Below are positions 9,363 through 17,314 of a stretch of 64,000 nucleotides of DNA, piece after piece. The notes below the pieces were generated by a model, which worked only from the letters and a program-made list of their open reading frames with translations, was not told the origin of the DNA and did not search any database. Source of the stretch: Fructilactobacillus cliffordii. GTDB lineage: Bacteria; Bacillota; Bacilli; Lactobacillales; Lactobacillaceae. Position numbers and translations under genes: made by a program. Location: positions 372,001-436,000 of the forward strand of contig NZ_CP097117.1 in the NCBI RefSeq assembly GCF_024029355.1. The letters run 5' to 3'. The first letter of the stretch is position 1. Every line of letters starts with the position of its first letter.

Positions 9363-11042
9363 TTGACTGATACAAAAATGAACGGTGCCGAAGCGCTCGT
9401 CCAATCAATGATTAACCAAGGCATCCAATATTGCTTTGGAATCCCTGGGGCCAAAGTCGATCAATTGTTCGAGGCCCTCGAGTATTGTCCAGATGAACGT
9501 GCACCTAAACTCATTGTAACACGCCACGAACAGGATGCTGTTTTCATGGCAGCTGCCATTGGTCGGTTAACCGGCAAGCCTGGCGTGGCCATGGTTACTT
9601 CCGGACCTGGCGTTAGCAACTTAGCCACCGGATTACTGACGGCAACTACCGAAGGTGATCCCGTGATTGCTTTAGGGGGTCAAGTTCCGCAAGACGACAT
9701 TAACCGGGCCACCCACCAGGCCGCTCGAAATACTGACATTCTGCGTGACGTAACCAAGAGCAGCGTTGAGATTCACGATGCCAACAATGCTTCTGAAGTC
9801 TTTACCAACGCATACCAAACGGCCATGGCGCCTAAACAAGGGGCAACTTTCATCTCCCTGCCCCAAAACGTACTGGCCGAAGAAGTCACCCGTCCTGTTT
9901 TGCAACCCTTGGGTAATGTGGACCACGGTCGGGCTGGAAAGGCCACTTTAACTGCCATTACCGAGCGGATTCAAAAAGCCAAACGTCCGGTGATTTTAGC
10001 CGGCATGCGTGCTTCTGCCCCAGCTAATACGCAGGCCATCCGTGATCTGATTCAAAAATATGCCCTGCCCGTCGTTGAAACTTTCCAAGGCGCCGGCGTC
10101 GTTTCCAAGGACCTAGTTGACCACTACTTTGGCCGGATTGGCCTCTTTAAGAACCAACTGGGTGATTCGATTCTGCGTGATAGTGACCTTGTCTTGACGG
10201 TCGGTTACGATCCAGTGGAATACGAACCACGGAACTGGCACAACGATGATACGCCAATCATCAACATTGATGACGTCCAAACGGAACTGTCCAACGATTT
10301 TCAACCAGTGATTGATACCCAAACCAGTGTAGCCAAGACGTTGGAATCCATTACGGATGCCCTTCCCGATCAACCAGAATTCCCTGCCGATACGTTGAAT
10401 GAGTTAAACCGCTTGCGCAGTGAATACGAGAAGATTGACGAAGAAAACTACCGTCAGTACGAACAAGCTGGTGATCAAGAACGTTTGAATCCGTTGAACT
10501 TGCTGGAAGTGGTCCAAAAAAACGTTACCGAAGACACGCCCATCACGGTTGACATTGGCAGTCACTACATTTGGATGGCACGCTACTTTAAGTCTTACCA
10601 ACCACGGACGTTGCTATTCAGTGACGGAATGCAAACGCTCGGAGTCTCATTGCCATGGGCCATTGCCGCTTCGTTAGTTCGTCCGAACCAAAAAATCGTG
10701 TCCGTCTCTGGTGACGGGGGCTTCTTGTTCTCTGGTCAAGAACTAGAAACCGCAGTGCGGTTGAACTCCAACATCGTTCAGTTAATTTGGAACGACTCCC
10801 ACTATGACATGGTGCGCTTCCAAGAAATTGCGAAGTACGGTAAGGACTCTGGAGTTGATTTCAATAACATCAACTACGCCGAAATTGCCAATGGTTACGG
10901 CGCTACCGGAATCCGGGTTAACAACCTCGATGAATTTGAGCATGCCTTCAAGAAAGCCATGAAGACCGATGGACCAGTCGTAATTGATATTCCGGTGGAT
11001 TACTCGAATAACATTAAGTTGAAGACGTCGAAGCTGCTGTAA
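9363..11042 (+). CDS. als: catabolic acetolactate synthase
   Basis: Thiamine-diphosphate enzyme condensing two pyruvates to alpha-acetolactate, feeding budA. The ThDP glutamate region is GIPGAKVDQLFEAL, with VTRHEQDAVFMAAAIGRLTG and the C-terminal GDGGFLFSGQELETAVR motif. At 559 residues, with no regulatory subunit gene beside it, it fits the catabolic, FAD-independent AlsS type. The start is the TTG at 9363, nine bases after AAGGAG (9348-9353); an in-frame TTG at 9354 directly abuts that ribosome site and is unlikely. Confidence 0.94.
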   Translation: MTDTKMNGAEALVQSMINQGIQYCFGIPGAKVDQLFEALEYCPDERAPKLIVTRHEQDAVFMAAAIGRLTGKPGVAMVTSGPGVSNLATGLLTATTEGDPVIALGGQVPQDDINRATHQAARNTDILRDVTKSSVEIHDANNASEVFTNAYQTAMAPKQGATFISLPQNVLAEEVTRPVLQPLGNVDHGRAGKATLTAITERIQKAKRPVILAGMRASAPANTQAIRDLIQKYALPVVETFQGAGVVSKDLVDHYFGRIGLFKNQLGDSILRDSDLVLTVGYDPVEYEPRNWHNDDTPIINIDDVQTELSNDFQPVIDTQTSVAKTLESITDALPDQPEFPADTLNELNRLRSEYEKIDEENYRQYEQAGDQERLNPLNLLEVVQKNVTEDTPITVDIGSHYIWMARYFKSYQPRTLLFSDGMQTLGVSLPWAIAASLVRPNQKIVSVSGDGGFLFSGQELETAVRLNSNIVQLIWNDSHYDMVRFQEIAKYGKDSGVDFNNINYAEIANGYGATGIRVNNLDEFEHAFKKAMKTDGPVVIDIPVDYSNNIKLKTSKLL

Positions 11043-11060
11043 ACTTTGATGATTATACTG

Positions 11061-11098
11061 AAAAGCACCCCTACTTTTATAAGTGGGGGTGCTTTTCT
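11061..11098 (+). terminator. rho-independent terminator after als
   Basis: AAAAGCACCCC and GGGGGTGCTTTT form a long stem ending in T residues, shortly after the als stop codon. Confidence 0.85.
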
Positions 11099-11113
11099 AG
11101 TTTCAACATTCAA

Positions 11114-11346
11114 TTAGGCTGATAAATGCTTAATTGGTTTAATTTTAATGTATTCCTTAACGGCATCATCATCTAAGTTACGTAAATCAACAGAATTTTG
11201 CATGTTTAAAAAGTAAGTTTTGCTAGCGCCAAAGTATTTACCTAAGCGAATTGACGTGTCCAAACTAATTTTTCTCCGATCATGCAGGATATCCTGAATT
11301 CTTCTTTTAAAATATCCCCAATCGTGATTTTTACTGCATCATTCAT
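11114..11346 (-). pseudogene. HigA-type antitoxin remnant (deleted and frameshifted)
   Basis: The start frame reads MNDAVKITIGDILKEEF, matching the beginning of HigA-family XRE antitoxins. After a frame change the sequence continues DILHDRRKISLDTSIRLGKY then FGASKTYFLNMQNSVDLR and ends KHLSA. The helix-turn-helix stretch that should join the two halves (about 20 residues) is missing, and the frames do not agree, so no intact protein can be made. No HigB toxin gene is visible beside it. It sits between als and the left end of the integrated element, so it may be residue of an earlier insertion. Confidence 0.75.
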
Positions 11347-11425
11347 AATAATTCACCGTCTTAATGATAATCTTGCTGTTATTAATTAAAATATAGCTGG
11401 TTTATTCCAATCAGGTTACTATAAA

Positions 11426-11546
11426 TATTACGAGTGACCCGAAAAACAACGAAAACCAGTGGAACCCAAGGTAGCAAAAAAGCCCGCCGTAGCGAGCTTT
11501 TGAACGTTTATGAAAATCTGTGAAAACAGGTAATTGGGTATACTGG
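11426..11546 (+). repeat. left copy of 121-bp direct repeat, attL side of the element
   Basis: Matches 20206-20326 over 121 bp without gaps at about 109 positions (hand alignment). It includes a terminator-like GCCCGCCGTAGCGAGC stretch and ends in ATTGGGTATACTGG, the 3' end of the tRNA-Gln gene read on the other strand. After 11546 the match fades. The probable crossover core is 11534-11546. Confidence 0.8.
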
Positions 11547-11609
11547 TTTCAAACTACTACCAGCTAAAACGTTGATTATTTAGGGTTGCCAACGGGTTAT
11601 AGTTTTCCG

Positions 11610-11648
11610 TGTTACGAAAAATGTTACGAGTTCATTTACGTGTTACGA
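11610..11648 (+). repeat. arm-type repeats TGTTACGA, left end (three copies)
   Basis: TGTTACGA occurs at 11610-11617, 11622-11629 and 11641-11648, and again at 20194-20201 and 20206-20213 at the right end. Short repeats flanking both attachment cores of a tyrosine-recombinase element are expected to be arm-type integrase binding sites. Confidence 0.6.
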
Positions 11649-11677
11649 GTTCAATTTAGAAATAGTTGGGGGCATGA

Positions 11678-11717
11678 TACAAAAAGCACTACCGCATTAA
11701 TTCGGTGGTGTTTTTTT
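11678..11717. terminator. bidirectional terminator near the element's left end
   Basis: AAAAAGCACTACCG and CGGTGGTGTTTTTTT pair across a loop of eight bases, giving T-runs on both strands. Read leftward it would end any transcript crossing the gene-free region 11.7-13.3 kb. Confidence 0.75.
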
Positions 11718-13330
11718 GTGCCTAATATCATCCGTAGCATTCAATCTAATAAGACCGGTTAAGAACGGTGCTAACTAATACTGGTATAAGCGGATGCACG
11801 TACGTTCTAGTTCAACTTAGGTTTTATAATCAACTGCTCAACTTTAAACAGTCAAAACCTACCAATCTTAGAATAATCTAGTAACTCTCAACGTAACGCT
11901 ATTGCCGGTTTCCCATCGCCCCAAATTGGATAAAGATATTTAGTTATTGCCTATCTATCAAGTTATTTAGTTATCAGCAATACACGGCGAAGCTCTTAGC
12001 ATCTCATTTATTGGCTCTAACCATCCCCGGGCTTTTCGCACTTCTTAATCTAATAACCTAGATTATATAGTGATATTTACCCAATTTTATACATATACGA
12101 TTAGTAATCGATGGCTTTTCGTTCCCAATTCCTAGCACAATGAATAACTACCCGGATCAGTTCTAATTAGTCGGCCAGTTTTAAGTTTCTTAATATGCAA
12201 GCATCCCCTTTTAGAGGTCAAATATCTAACTACACTATTATTTCTACCAATCTAGGCCAAAGGCACGTTCTAAATATCAAAACCATATAAGACGTTATAC
12301 AAAGATAAAAGCAACTTATTTAGTTAGTACATCTCCTCAAATTTTAGGGGCATCCCTCAATTTTCTAAATGCTTAGTTTACTAATTCATCGATCACAAAA
12401 TTTTGTGGGGTCAAAACCTGTCAAAATTTAATAAGTTGTTAGCCTAAACTGCCTCATTTACTCATCTAAAAATCTAAGACTTTAGAAACAGGAAAACTAG
12501 AACTCATCCGGCAATATATCCCCGAAATTGGGGGCATCTTTAAAGTACCCCAGTGCTTACGTTATTAAGCAAGCGACTGCATCATTTTATGCACTCTTTA
12601 CTAACCCCAAATAGGTTTGAACTTTGGCATTTACGTAATTTCATCTAAGCATGACCTTAGTTTTAAAGTACCGGCTTCTAGTTATGATTGGCCGGACTTC
12701 ATCTGCTGAACACTCTAAAAATACTTAGTAAAGTCTAGTACGGATGCTATTTTATGTACCAATGTTTACAACAATTCAACGGAATTATTTAACTATTACT
12801 GCCGTGGCGTTGTGTGGCATCCATTGCATTACTAATAACCCGATTAGGTAGCCTAATACGTTCATCTCAACAACTCAAAAGCTGATGCGGTCATTAACTA
12901 ATCATAGTTAAGCACTGCAACACTCAACTCGCTAACGTCAACTTAGCTATATAGCGTAGATTGATAATTACCAGCATTAAAAGGGACACCAAACCGGCCA
13001 CCGCCATAACCTACTAAACATCACTGCTGAATTTTCAGCTGTAAACATCTATCTAAAATTGAATAGATACATTTAGATAGTCGTTAGGTATCAGGATCCG
13101 CATTCTTAGCAATTAACTACCCAACCAATTAAACAAAAGTGGCCTTAAACCTTTTTGCTGTTAAACCAAGTTCAAAATTAGGTGCCCTTTTCTCTTAATT
13201 GCTTCAAATTCGGCCAATTTTACCCCATTTAGCCCCCTTTTAGGTCATTTCCTGCCAATTATCCACTAACCATTTTTTAATCGTTTTAGGGTGCGTTAAG
13301 GGGGTAAGTTTTTGGCTTTTATTTTTTGCA
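11718..13330. other. 1.6-kb stop-rich region with no recognisable gene
   Basis: No convincing coding region on either strand. The sequence is dense in TAA, TAG, TTA and CTA: a hand count of 11761-12180 gives about 56, against roughly 40 expected at this base composition. Short local inversions occur, for example around 12340-12362 and 12520-12536, but no known RNA family was recognised. It lies between a possible activator-dependent leftward promoter (13338) and a terminator (11678-11717). Confidence 0.6.
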
Positions 13331-13337
13331 AAATCCT

Positions 13338-13343
13338 ATTATA
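13338..13343 (-). promoter_or_regulatory. leftward -10 element without -35, possible late promoter
   Basis: TATAAT on the minus strand, with no recognisable -35 hexamer 15-19 bp upstream and no TG extension. It lies downstream of the ArpU-type gene, where phages place activator-dependent late promoters. It would drive transcription into the gene-free region. Confidence 0.35.
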
Positions 13344-13394
13344 CCGCGGTTTATGGAAGGGTACCCCCCTATAAAAAAATTCTGAAAAATTGTG

Positions 13395-13475
13395 CTGTTA
13401 CACAAAGCAGACCGTGTGCGTGCTCCCCACGGATCGAAAACAGGGGGCGGGGGGTGTTTTACTCTAGCGCCATAA
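13395..13475 (-). other. candidate cos (packaging) site
   Basis: A GC-rich block in AT-rich surroundings: CAGACCGTGTGCGTGCTCCC followed by GGGGGCGGGGGG and a T-rich flank. Long G-tracts of this type next to an ArpU-type gene resemble cos regions of Gram-positive cos phages and cos-type PICIs, where cos lies between arpU and terS. The terminase gene is absent here, as expected of a satellite. The cleavage point cannot be assigned. Confidence 0.4.
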
Positions 13476-13639
13476 AATTCGCTGCCAACGGATGCTAACC
13501 GGTTCAAAATAATTCGACCTATTTTAAAAGAGGCCTCATTTTAAGACCCCCATTATTCTTTAAACGTTTGTTCTTTTCTCAATTCTTTAATCGCTTTTGA
13601 TTAGTTGTATCCCCTACTTCATATGACAACCTAGAAAGA

Positions 13640-14074
13640 TCATTTATAAACATGTAAATCAGCTTCAGCAAAGGCATCAGCAAAGTTTAAAAACGATTGA
13701 TTTTTTAACTGATAAAACCTAGAAGCGCCATAACCTAGTTGCTGTTCTACTTGCCAATTCGGAAGCCCCTGCAAGTAAACACCAAAAAGAATTGTATTGC
13801 TAGGCTCCCCGCATATCCGTATAGCTTGAACCACTGCCGTTATAATTCTTTGCGCTTCTAGTTTCCTAACTATGCGATCCTCATTAGTGTTCCCGGCTGG
13901 TTTGCTAGTCGGCATGCTTGATAGCTCCGGAGATTTTAAGCTAACCAAATTGAGCCCCGATAATCGAATTAACCTAGGCACTTGCTTCTTAAAAAACCGG
14001 CGTACCTTATTGCACGTTGCCTGCTCGTCAATCTCATCATCTAAAAAAGATAGATCCATATAAAACACTCCCAA
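13640..14074 (-). CDS. ArpU-family phage transcriptional regulator
   Basis: 144 residues, or 139 if the second ATG (MDLSFLDDEIDE) is used. The N-terminal pattern DEIDEQATCNKVRRFFKKQV is typical of ArpU-type proteins, which lie upstream of terminase genes in Lactobacillaceae and enterococcal phages and are thought to activate late genes. The C-terminal half, QLGYGASRFYQLKNQSFLNF, resembles a sigma-like helix-turn-helix. Here it is not followed by terminase but by a possible cos site and gene-free DNA. Its target is unknown; a late promoter in the element or in a helper phage is the natural suggestion. Confidence 0.75.
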   Translation of the reverse strand: MGVFYMDLSFLDDEIDEQATCNKVRRFFKKQVPRLIRLSGLNLVSLKSPELSSMPTSKPAGNTNEDRIVRKLEAQRIITAVVQAIRICGEPSNTILFGVYLQGLPNWQVEQQLGYGASRFYQLKNQSFLNFADAFAEADLHVYK

Positions 14075-14550
14075 CTACTTTATTAACCATCAATGTACTT
14101 ACCTAGCTTTCAGTTGCCAACTACGACTGTACTTAATCTCTAACCACTTCTGCTAACGATCATGTTATTAATATTAGAACATACGTTCGCTATATAATTG
14201 TAGCGGTTTATAGATAGATAGTAATTAAGTTCATAAAGTACCGTGGCGGATGATAACGGCATTTATAATACAGTTCAGTTACTAACCTAGATCAGCAACT
14301 AAATACTAGCATCCGCTTTAGGGTATTTATTCAATAAGCTAACCCTACGTAATGCTCTAATGCTTTAGATGGTTGGCGTTGTGATTAATGGGATAACTTA
14401 ACCGTTTCTTTAATGTGTTAAGGTCTGATACTAAAGCTATGTATCTAACCATTATGTAGGACTGTTAAGGCTCTCAATATAGCCACCTATAATTGCCCTA
14501 TACTATTTCTCTCACACCTACGCAGGTTCTTAGCGGTAGGTTGAGTAGTC

Positions 14551-14606
14551 TTATTTATTAGTTGGTTAAACCCTTATATATTAACTTATTTATTCTCTTA
14601 TTTATT
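14551..14606. repeat. three TTATTTATT nonamers, possible DNA-unwinding element
   Basis: TTATTTATT occurs at 14551-14559, 14586-14594 and 14598-14606 in a very AT-rich stretch next to iteron-like repeats, the expected layout of a melting region at an origin. Confidence 0.45.
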
Positions 14607-14632
14607 ATGTCTGCAATTTTTTCCTTAACCTA

Positions 14633-14707
14633 ACGGAAAAATTTTCCATTACATACGGAAAAAATTTCCTTTACATTGGCTTTATAAATGAAAAACTTTC
14701 CTTACGT
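14633..14707. repeat. 22-bp tandem repeats with palindromic core (iteron-like)
   Basis: Two abutting 22-bp units, 14633-14654 and 14655-14676, differ at two positions. Each contains the near-palindrome GGAAAAWTTTCC followed by TTACAT. A degenerate third unit is at 14688-14707 (GAAAAACTTTCC then TTACGT). Such units are typical binding sites of replication initiators. Confidence 0.6.
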
Positions 14708-14795
14708 AACTAGAATATTTTACTTACCAACGTGCGAAAATCGAACATAGGTAACCGTTAAAATGCTGATAAATACCGATATATAAGACTTTCAG

Positions 14796-14841
14796 CCTAT
14801 ACCCTAATTAGGGCATACCCTATGCTCTAATTGGGGCACAC
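14796..14841. repeat. 23-bp tandem repeat, second iteron-like family
   Basis: Two abutting 23-bp units, 14796-14818 and 14819-14841, share CCTAT, CTAATT, GGGCA and AC at fixed positions and match at 19 of 23 sites. Each holds an inner dyad (CCCTAATTAGGG in the first). Distinct in sequence from the 22-bp family. Confidence 0.6.
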
Positions 14842-14930
14842 TATTCAACCGCAAGTGGCCAATTGCGATGCGATAGTTGGCATAACTTCATTACTAAGCC
14901 GGGAACTTTTTTAAATACCTTTGCTCTACG

Positions 14931-14959
14931 TTTTATTTTTAATGCGCTTAAAAATAAAA
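14931..14959. repeat. perfect 12-bp AT-rich inverted repeat
   Basis: TTTTATTTTTAA and TTAAAAATAAAA flank a five-base loop (TGCGC). It could be a protein-binding dyad or hairpin of the origin region; there is no adjacent gene end that would make it an ordinary terminator. Confidence 0.5.
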
Positions 14960-15154
14960 TTTTAAAGCACTCTAGTATTGTTGCTATATCAACATTCACA
15001 GCAATATTTTATTTATGACTTATTTTTAATTTGCTATACTTCCGTTCTTAATAGCGGTGTAGATCAATGATTAACCCATTTAGGGCAACAGGACTATTAA
15101 CCATGCAAAAATTGCGCTACGTAACAGTTAAATACTCTAATACTCAAAGATAAA

Positions 15155-15202
15155 AAAATAATGTAACATGGAATTAAGATAGGTACCACGTTACATTATT
15201 TA
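15155..15202 (-). terminator. terminator of the leftward replication operon
   Basis: AAATAATGTAAC-TGG and CCA-GTTACATTATTT pair around a loop near 15170-15188. On the minus strand the stem is followed by seven T residues, and it lies just after the 15216 stop codon. Confidence 0.75.
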
Positions 15203-15215
15203 AATTACTTTAATC

Positions 15216-15653
15216 TTAAAAGGGCGCAGACCCTTTTTTATTTTGTTTACTCTGTTGTTGGATCCGTTTATATAACCTCTTTATAGTCGGATGAACGTAT
15301 ATTTTACGTTTAGTAGTAGTTATATCATTATCAGTGAATCGACTTTCTTTATATATATAGCCGAGTTCTGATAGTTTACGAAGCGAGTTCCCGATTGATC
15401 GAACAGTACAACCAACATAGGTGCTAAGCACCTTATCAGTTGCATAGCAATAACCATTATTGTTGTTAGATAAACTAACCAATCTAGCTATTATAGCTTT
15501 ATCATTAGAATTTAATTTTTTATCTGTCTGTAATTCTAATGGCGTGATTGTAAACTGATAACTTGGATTGTCGGGGTTATATTGCTTATCTAAATAATTT
15601 TCACTCTTGGCAAAAATAGCCATTTTTTTAGCTTTACTTGCGATAATGAACAC
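15216..15653 (-). CDS. winged-helix protein of the satellite replication module
   Basis: 145 residues. Residues about 45-115 form a helix-turn-helix pattern (LNSNDKAIIARLVSLSN, then DKVLSTYVGCTVRSIGNSLR and KLSELGYIYKESR) of the kind found in phage and plasmid replication-initiation proteins and in 'helix-turn-helix domain' proteins of lactobacillar phages. The N-terminal part is short and unassigned. It follows the 210-residue winged-helix gene by 9 bp and lies next to the iteron-like repeats, so binding there is a reasonable guess. No enzymatic motif is visible. Confidence 0.6.
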   Translation of the reverse strand: MFIIASKAKKMAIFAKSENYLDKQYNPDNPSYQFTITPLELQTDKKLNSNDKAIIARLVSLSNNNNGYCYATDKVLSTYVGCTVRSIGNSLRKLSELGYIYKESRFTDNDITTTKRKIYVHPTIKRLYKRIQQQSKQNKKGSAPF

Positions 15654-15662
15654 CCCTAACCG

Positions 15663-16295
15663 TTACCAGCCTAGTTGCTCTTTTTGGCGCATAGCGTGGT
15701 ATTCTCTGTCCTGCTCGTTTATATCATCCTTAGTTCTTATGCTTGGATCCGTAGCCCAGTTTTCAACAGTTCTTTTTGCATATAACACCGTTTCAATAGG
15801 GTTATTAACGTCATGGCCTAGCGCTTTACCAATAGCATAATTAATAGCCCAGTTTGGTTGCCTATTATAAACAGAACCAAAATCACGTATTAAATCCTTA
15901 GTTAGCTTATTACCAGTGCTTAATTCAAAGTAAACCGGAACCGGTAAATCTAACGCTTCATCACTACTTAGATCTAAACTATATAAATGTTTCATATCTC
16001 TAAAAACTGACTTAGCAAGCTCTAAAGTGTAAACATTGCCATTATGTCCGCCCTGTCGTTTCTTTGATAGATAACCGGCATTTATTAACTCGTTTTGGTA
16101 TTTAAAAAACGTTTTAGGGGTCATTTGTAGCATGTCGCAAAGTTCCTGCACCGTAGCAGTACATTTATACCCATCACCCGCTAACGAGCTAAGAACGTCA
16201 TAAATAGCGATTGATTGGTAACTAATGCGGGCATCCTCGCTAAGCCGAGTAAAGGTATATCCATAATTAACGGATGCTGTTTCATTCATTAGCAT
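15663..16295 (-). CDS. replication-type winged-helix protein
   Basis: 210 residues. The N-terminal part has a winged-helix pattern (ISYQSIAIYDVLSSLAG, CTATVQELCDMLQMTPKTFF, KYQNELINAGYLSKKRQGG), as in RepA-N, DnaD-like and phage replication initiators. The C-terminal half (residues 120-210) is helical and includes NWAINYAIGKALGHDV. There is no ATPase or primase motif. The start overlaps the stop of the 87-residue gene by 14 bases. The likely role is origin binding or helicase loading for the element; this is inferred from position and fold only. Confidence 0.6.
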   Translation of the reverse strand: MLMNETASVNYGYTFTRLSEDARISYQSIAIYDVLSSLAGDGYKCTATVQELCDMLQMTPKTFFKYQNELINAGYLSKKRQGGHNGNVYTLELAKSVFRDMKHLYSLDLSSDEALDLPVPVYFELSTGNKLTKDLIRDFGSVYNRQPNWAINYAIGKALGHDVNNPIETVLYAKRTVENWATDPSIRTKDDINEQDREYHAMRQKEQLGW

Positions 16296-16545
16296 TTACC
16301 CCCGCTTTTTTCTCCGTGGATCCATTTAAATTGTTCCCTAGATCTACCGAACACTCTTCAATTATCAGAGACTTATCTAAAATTAGTTTAAGTAAGTTAT
16401 TGACGTCGTACAGCCGTTCTATTGGGTCTTTTCCTGTCTGTATAATGTTTCCCACCTCTCTAATCCCTAAGTGCGCAAGCGAAGCTAGTGCATCCGCTTC
16501 ATATTCAATACTGGTACTTTGATTAACTAACTCTTTCTTATTCAT
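16282..16545 (-). CDS. small hypothetical protein of the satellite operon
   Basis: 87 residues from the ATG at 16543-16545, chosen because GAGAGG is well placed upstream; an open frame extends further upstream without a ribosome site and overlaps the candidate antisense RNA. The sequence starts MNKKELVNQSTSIEYEADAL and looks helical and acidic, with no recognised domain. It overlaps the downstream replication gene by 14 bases, so it is translationally coupled to it and could be an accessory replication or regulatory factor. Confidence 0.6.
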   Translation of the reverse strand: MNKKELVNQSTSIEYEADALASLAHLGIREVGNIIQTGKDPIERLYDVNNLLKLILDKSLIIEECSVDLGNNLNGSTEKKAGVNANE

Positions 16546-16583
16546 CCGTTTACCTCTCTTTTTAATTACCTGCATATACCTGC

Positions 16584-16674
16584 TATAATTAAAAAGGCTT
16601 GAACAAGCCATAAAACGTTTATGAATGCGTTTTAAGATAGTCCGCAACTCTCCAAAGTCATGCGGGCTATTTTT
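16584..16674 (+). ncRNA. candidate small antisense RNA in the satellite
   Basis: On the plus strand an extended -10 (TGCTATAAT, 16581-16589) is followed by a hairpin GGCTT-GAAC-AAGCC at 16596-16609, a second stem AAAACG/CGTTTT (16612-16617 with 16628-16633) and a terminator-like stem 16637-16645 with 16662-16670 followed by TTTT. The RNA would be about 80 nt and lie opposite the leader of the 16545 gene and its replication operon. Caution: on the minus strand GGCTTGTTCAAGCC followed by TTTTT also looks like a terminator of the Rha-like gene, so these structures may simply serve that purpose. Confidence 0.4.
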
Positions 16675-16702
16675 GTTGCCTTGCCTAGCCTTTTCATCGT
16701 TT

Positions 16703-17314
16703 CTAACTCCCTTGTAGTTGGTTCAAGTGATACAAGCTAAACCTAATTTCTTGATAGCTTTTTCCGTTCTCTAACATGGTGGCAATTCTCCGCTTCATCT
16801 CATTAACACGCGTAACTTGTTTATCGTTTAAGAAGTCCGTAATTGTCTTACCGCTCGGAATGTTTAGCTCTTTTCTTAATTGCTTGGCGCGTTTCCCAAT
16901 AGCGGTTAAGTAAGCCAAATCGTGATATTTTTGATAGTCACGGTCTCCGTTGTCATTTATTGCACGGCGTAGCTTCTTATTAATTTCAGCCGTTTCTTGG
17001 TCGTTCTGCTTTCTTTGGATTGAATACAGTTGCTTAACTAGATCAGTGCTAAATTCAGCAACAACCCCAGTTGATCGCATGAACACCACTAATAACGTTG
17101 CTTGCTCCGGGTTAAGTAGATAAACCTTTCTGCCTTTACCATCGTGCCGGAAATTTAGGCGCTCTCTACTAACTGATTCTAATTCTTTGACGTGGCGCCT
17201 TATAACTTGTAATAACGCAGAATGAGAAAGACCCACGCTATTCTCTATTTCATCCGTACTAATGTAACTATTGCGATGCTCGTTTAATTTCTTAAATAGC
17301 TCACTGGTTGCCAT
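16703..17314 (-). CDS. Rha-like phage regulatory/antirepressor protein
   Basis: 203 residues. The N-terminal 90 residues (ISTDEIENSVGLSHSALLQV, then IRRHVKEL and RKVYLLNPEQATLLVVFMRS) fit the Rha-type DNA-binding pattern, in which a short helix-turn-helix region is followed by a conserved LN-EQ-L segment. The C-terminal part is highly charged and helical (EINKKLRRAINDNGDRDYQK), with a last segment like ORF6C-type antirepressors. Such proteins sit in early operons of phages and satellites and modulate repression. Its start is overlapped by the upstream 53-residue gene. Confidence 0.6.
   Translation of the reverse strand: MATSELFKKLNEHRNSYISTDEIENSVGLSHSALLQVIRRHVKELESVSRERLNFRHDGKGRKVYLLNPEQATLLVVFMRSTGVVAEFSTDLVKQLYSIQRKQNDQETAEINKKLRRAINDNGDRDYQKYHDLAYLTAIGKRAKQLRKELNIPSGKTITDFLNDKQVTRVNEMKRRIATMLENGKSYQEIRFSLYHLNQLQGS

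Larger units (their letters stand above)
14075..15150. other. 1.1-kb gene-free region containing candidate replication origin repeats
   Basis: No credible coding region. The stretch contains AT-rich nonamers, two families of tandem repeats and a perfect AT-rich hairpin, each listed separately. It lies just downstream of the two replication-type genes, a common place for the origin in PICIs and theta plasmids. The outer part (14075-14550) shows no recognisable signal beyond a high density of stop triplets. Confidence 0.55.

Noticed and set aside
13319..13507. 62-codon minus-strand open frame over the candidate cos region
   Set aside because: It crosses the G-rich block as a run of prolines and has no ribosome site; the nucleotide signal looks like the functional element, not the translation.
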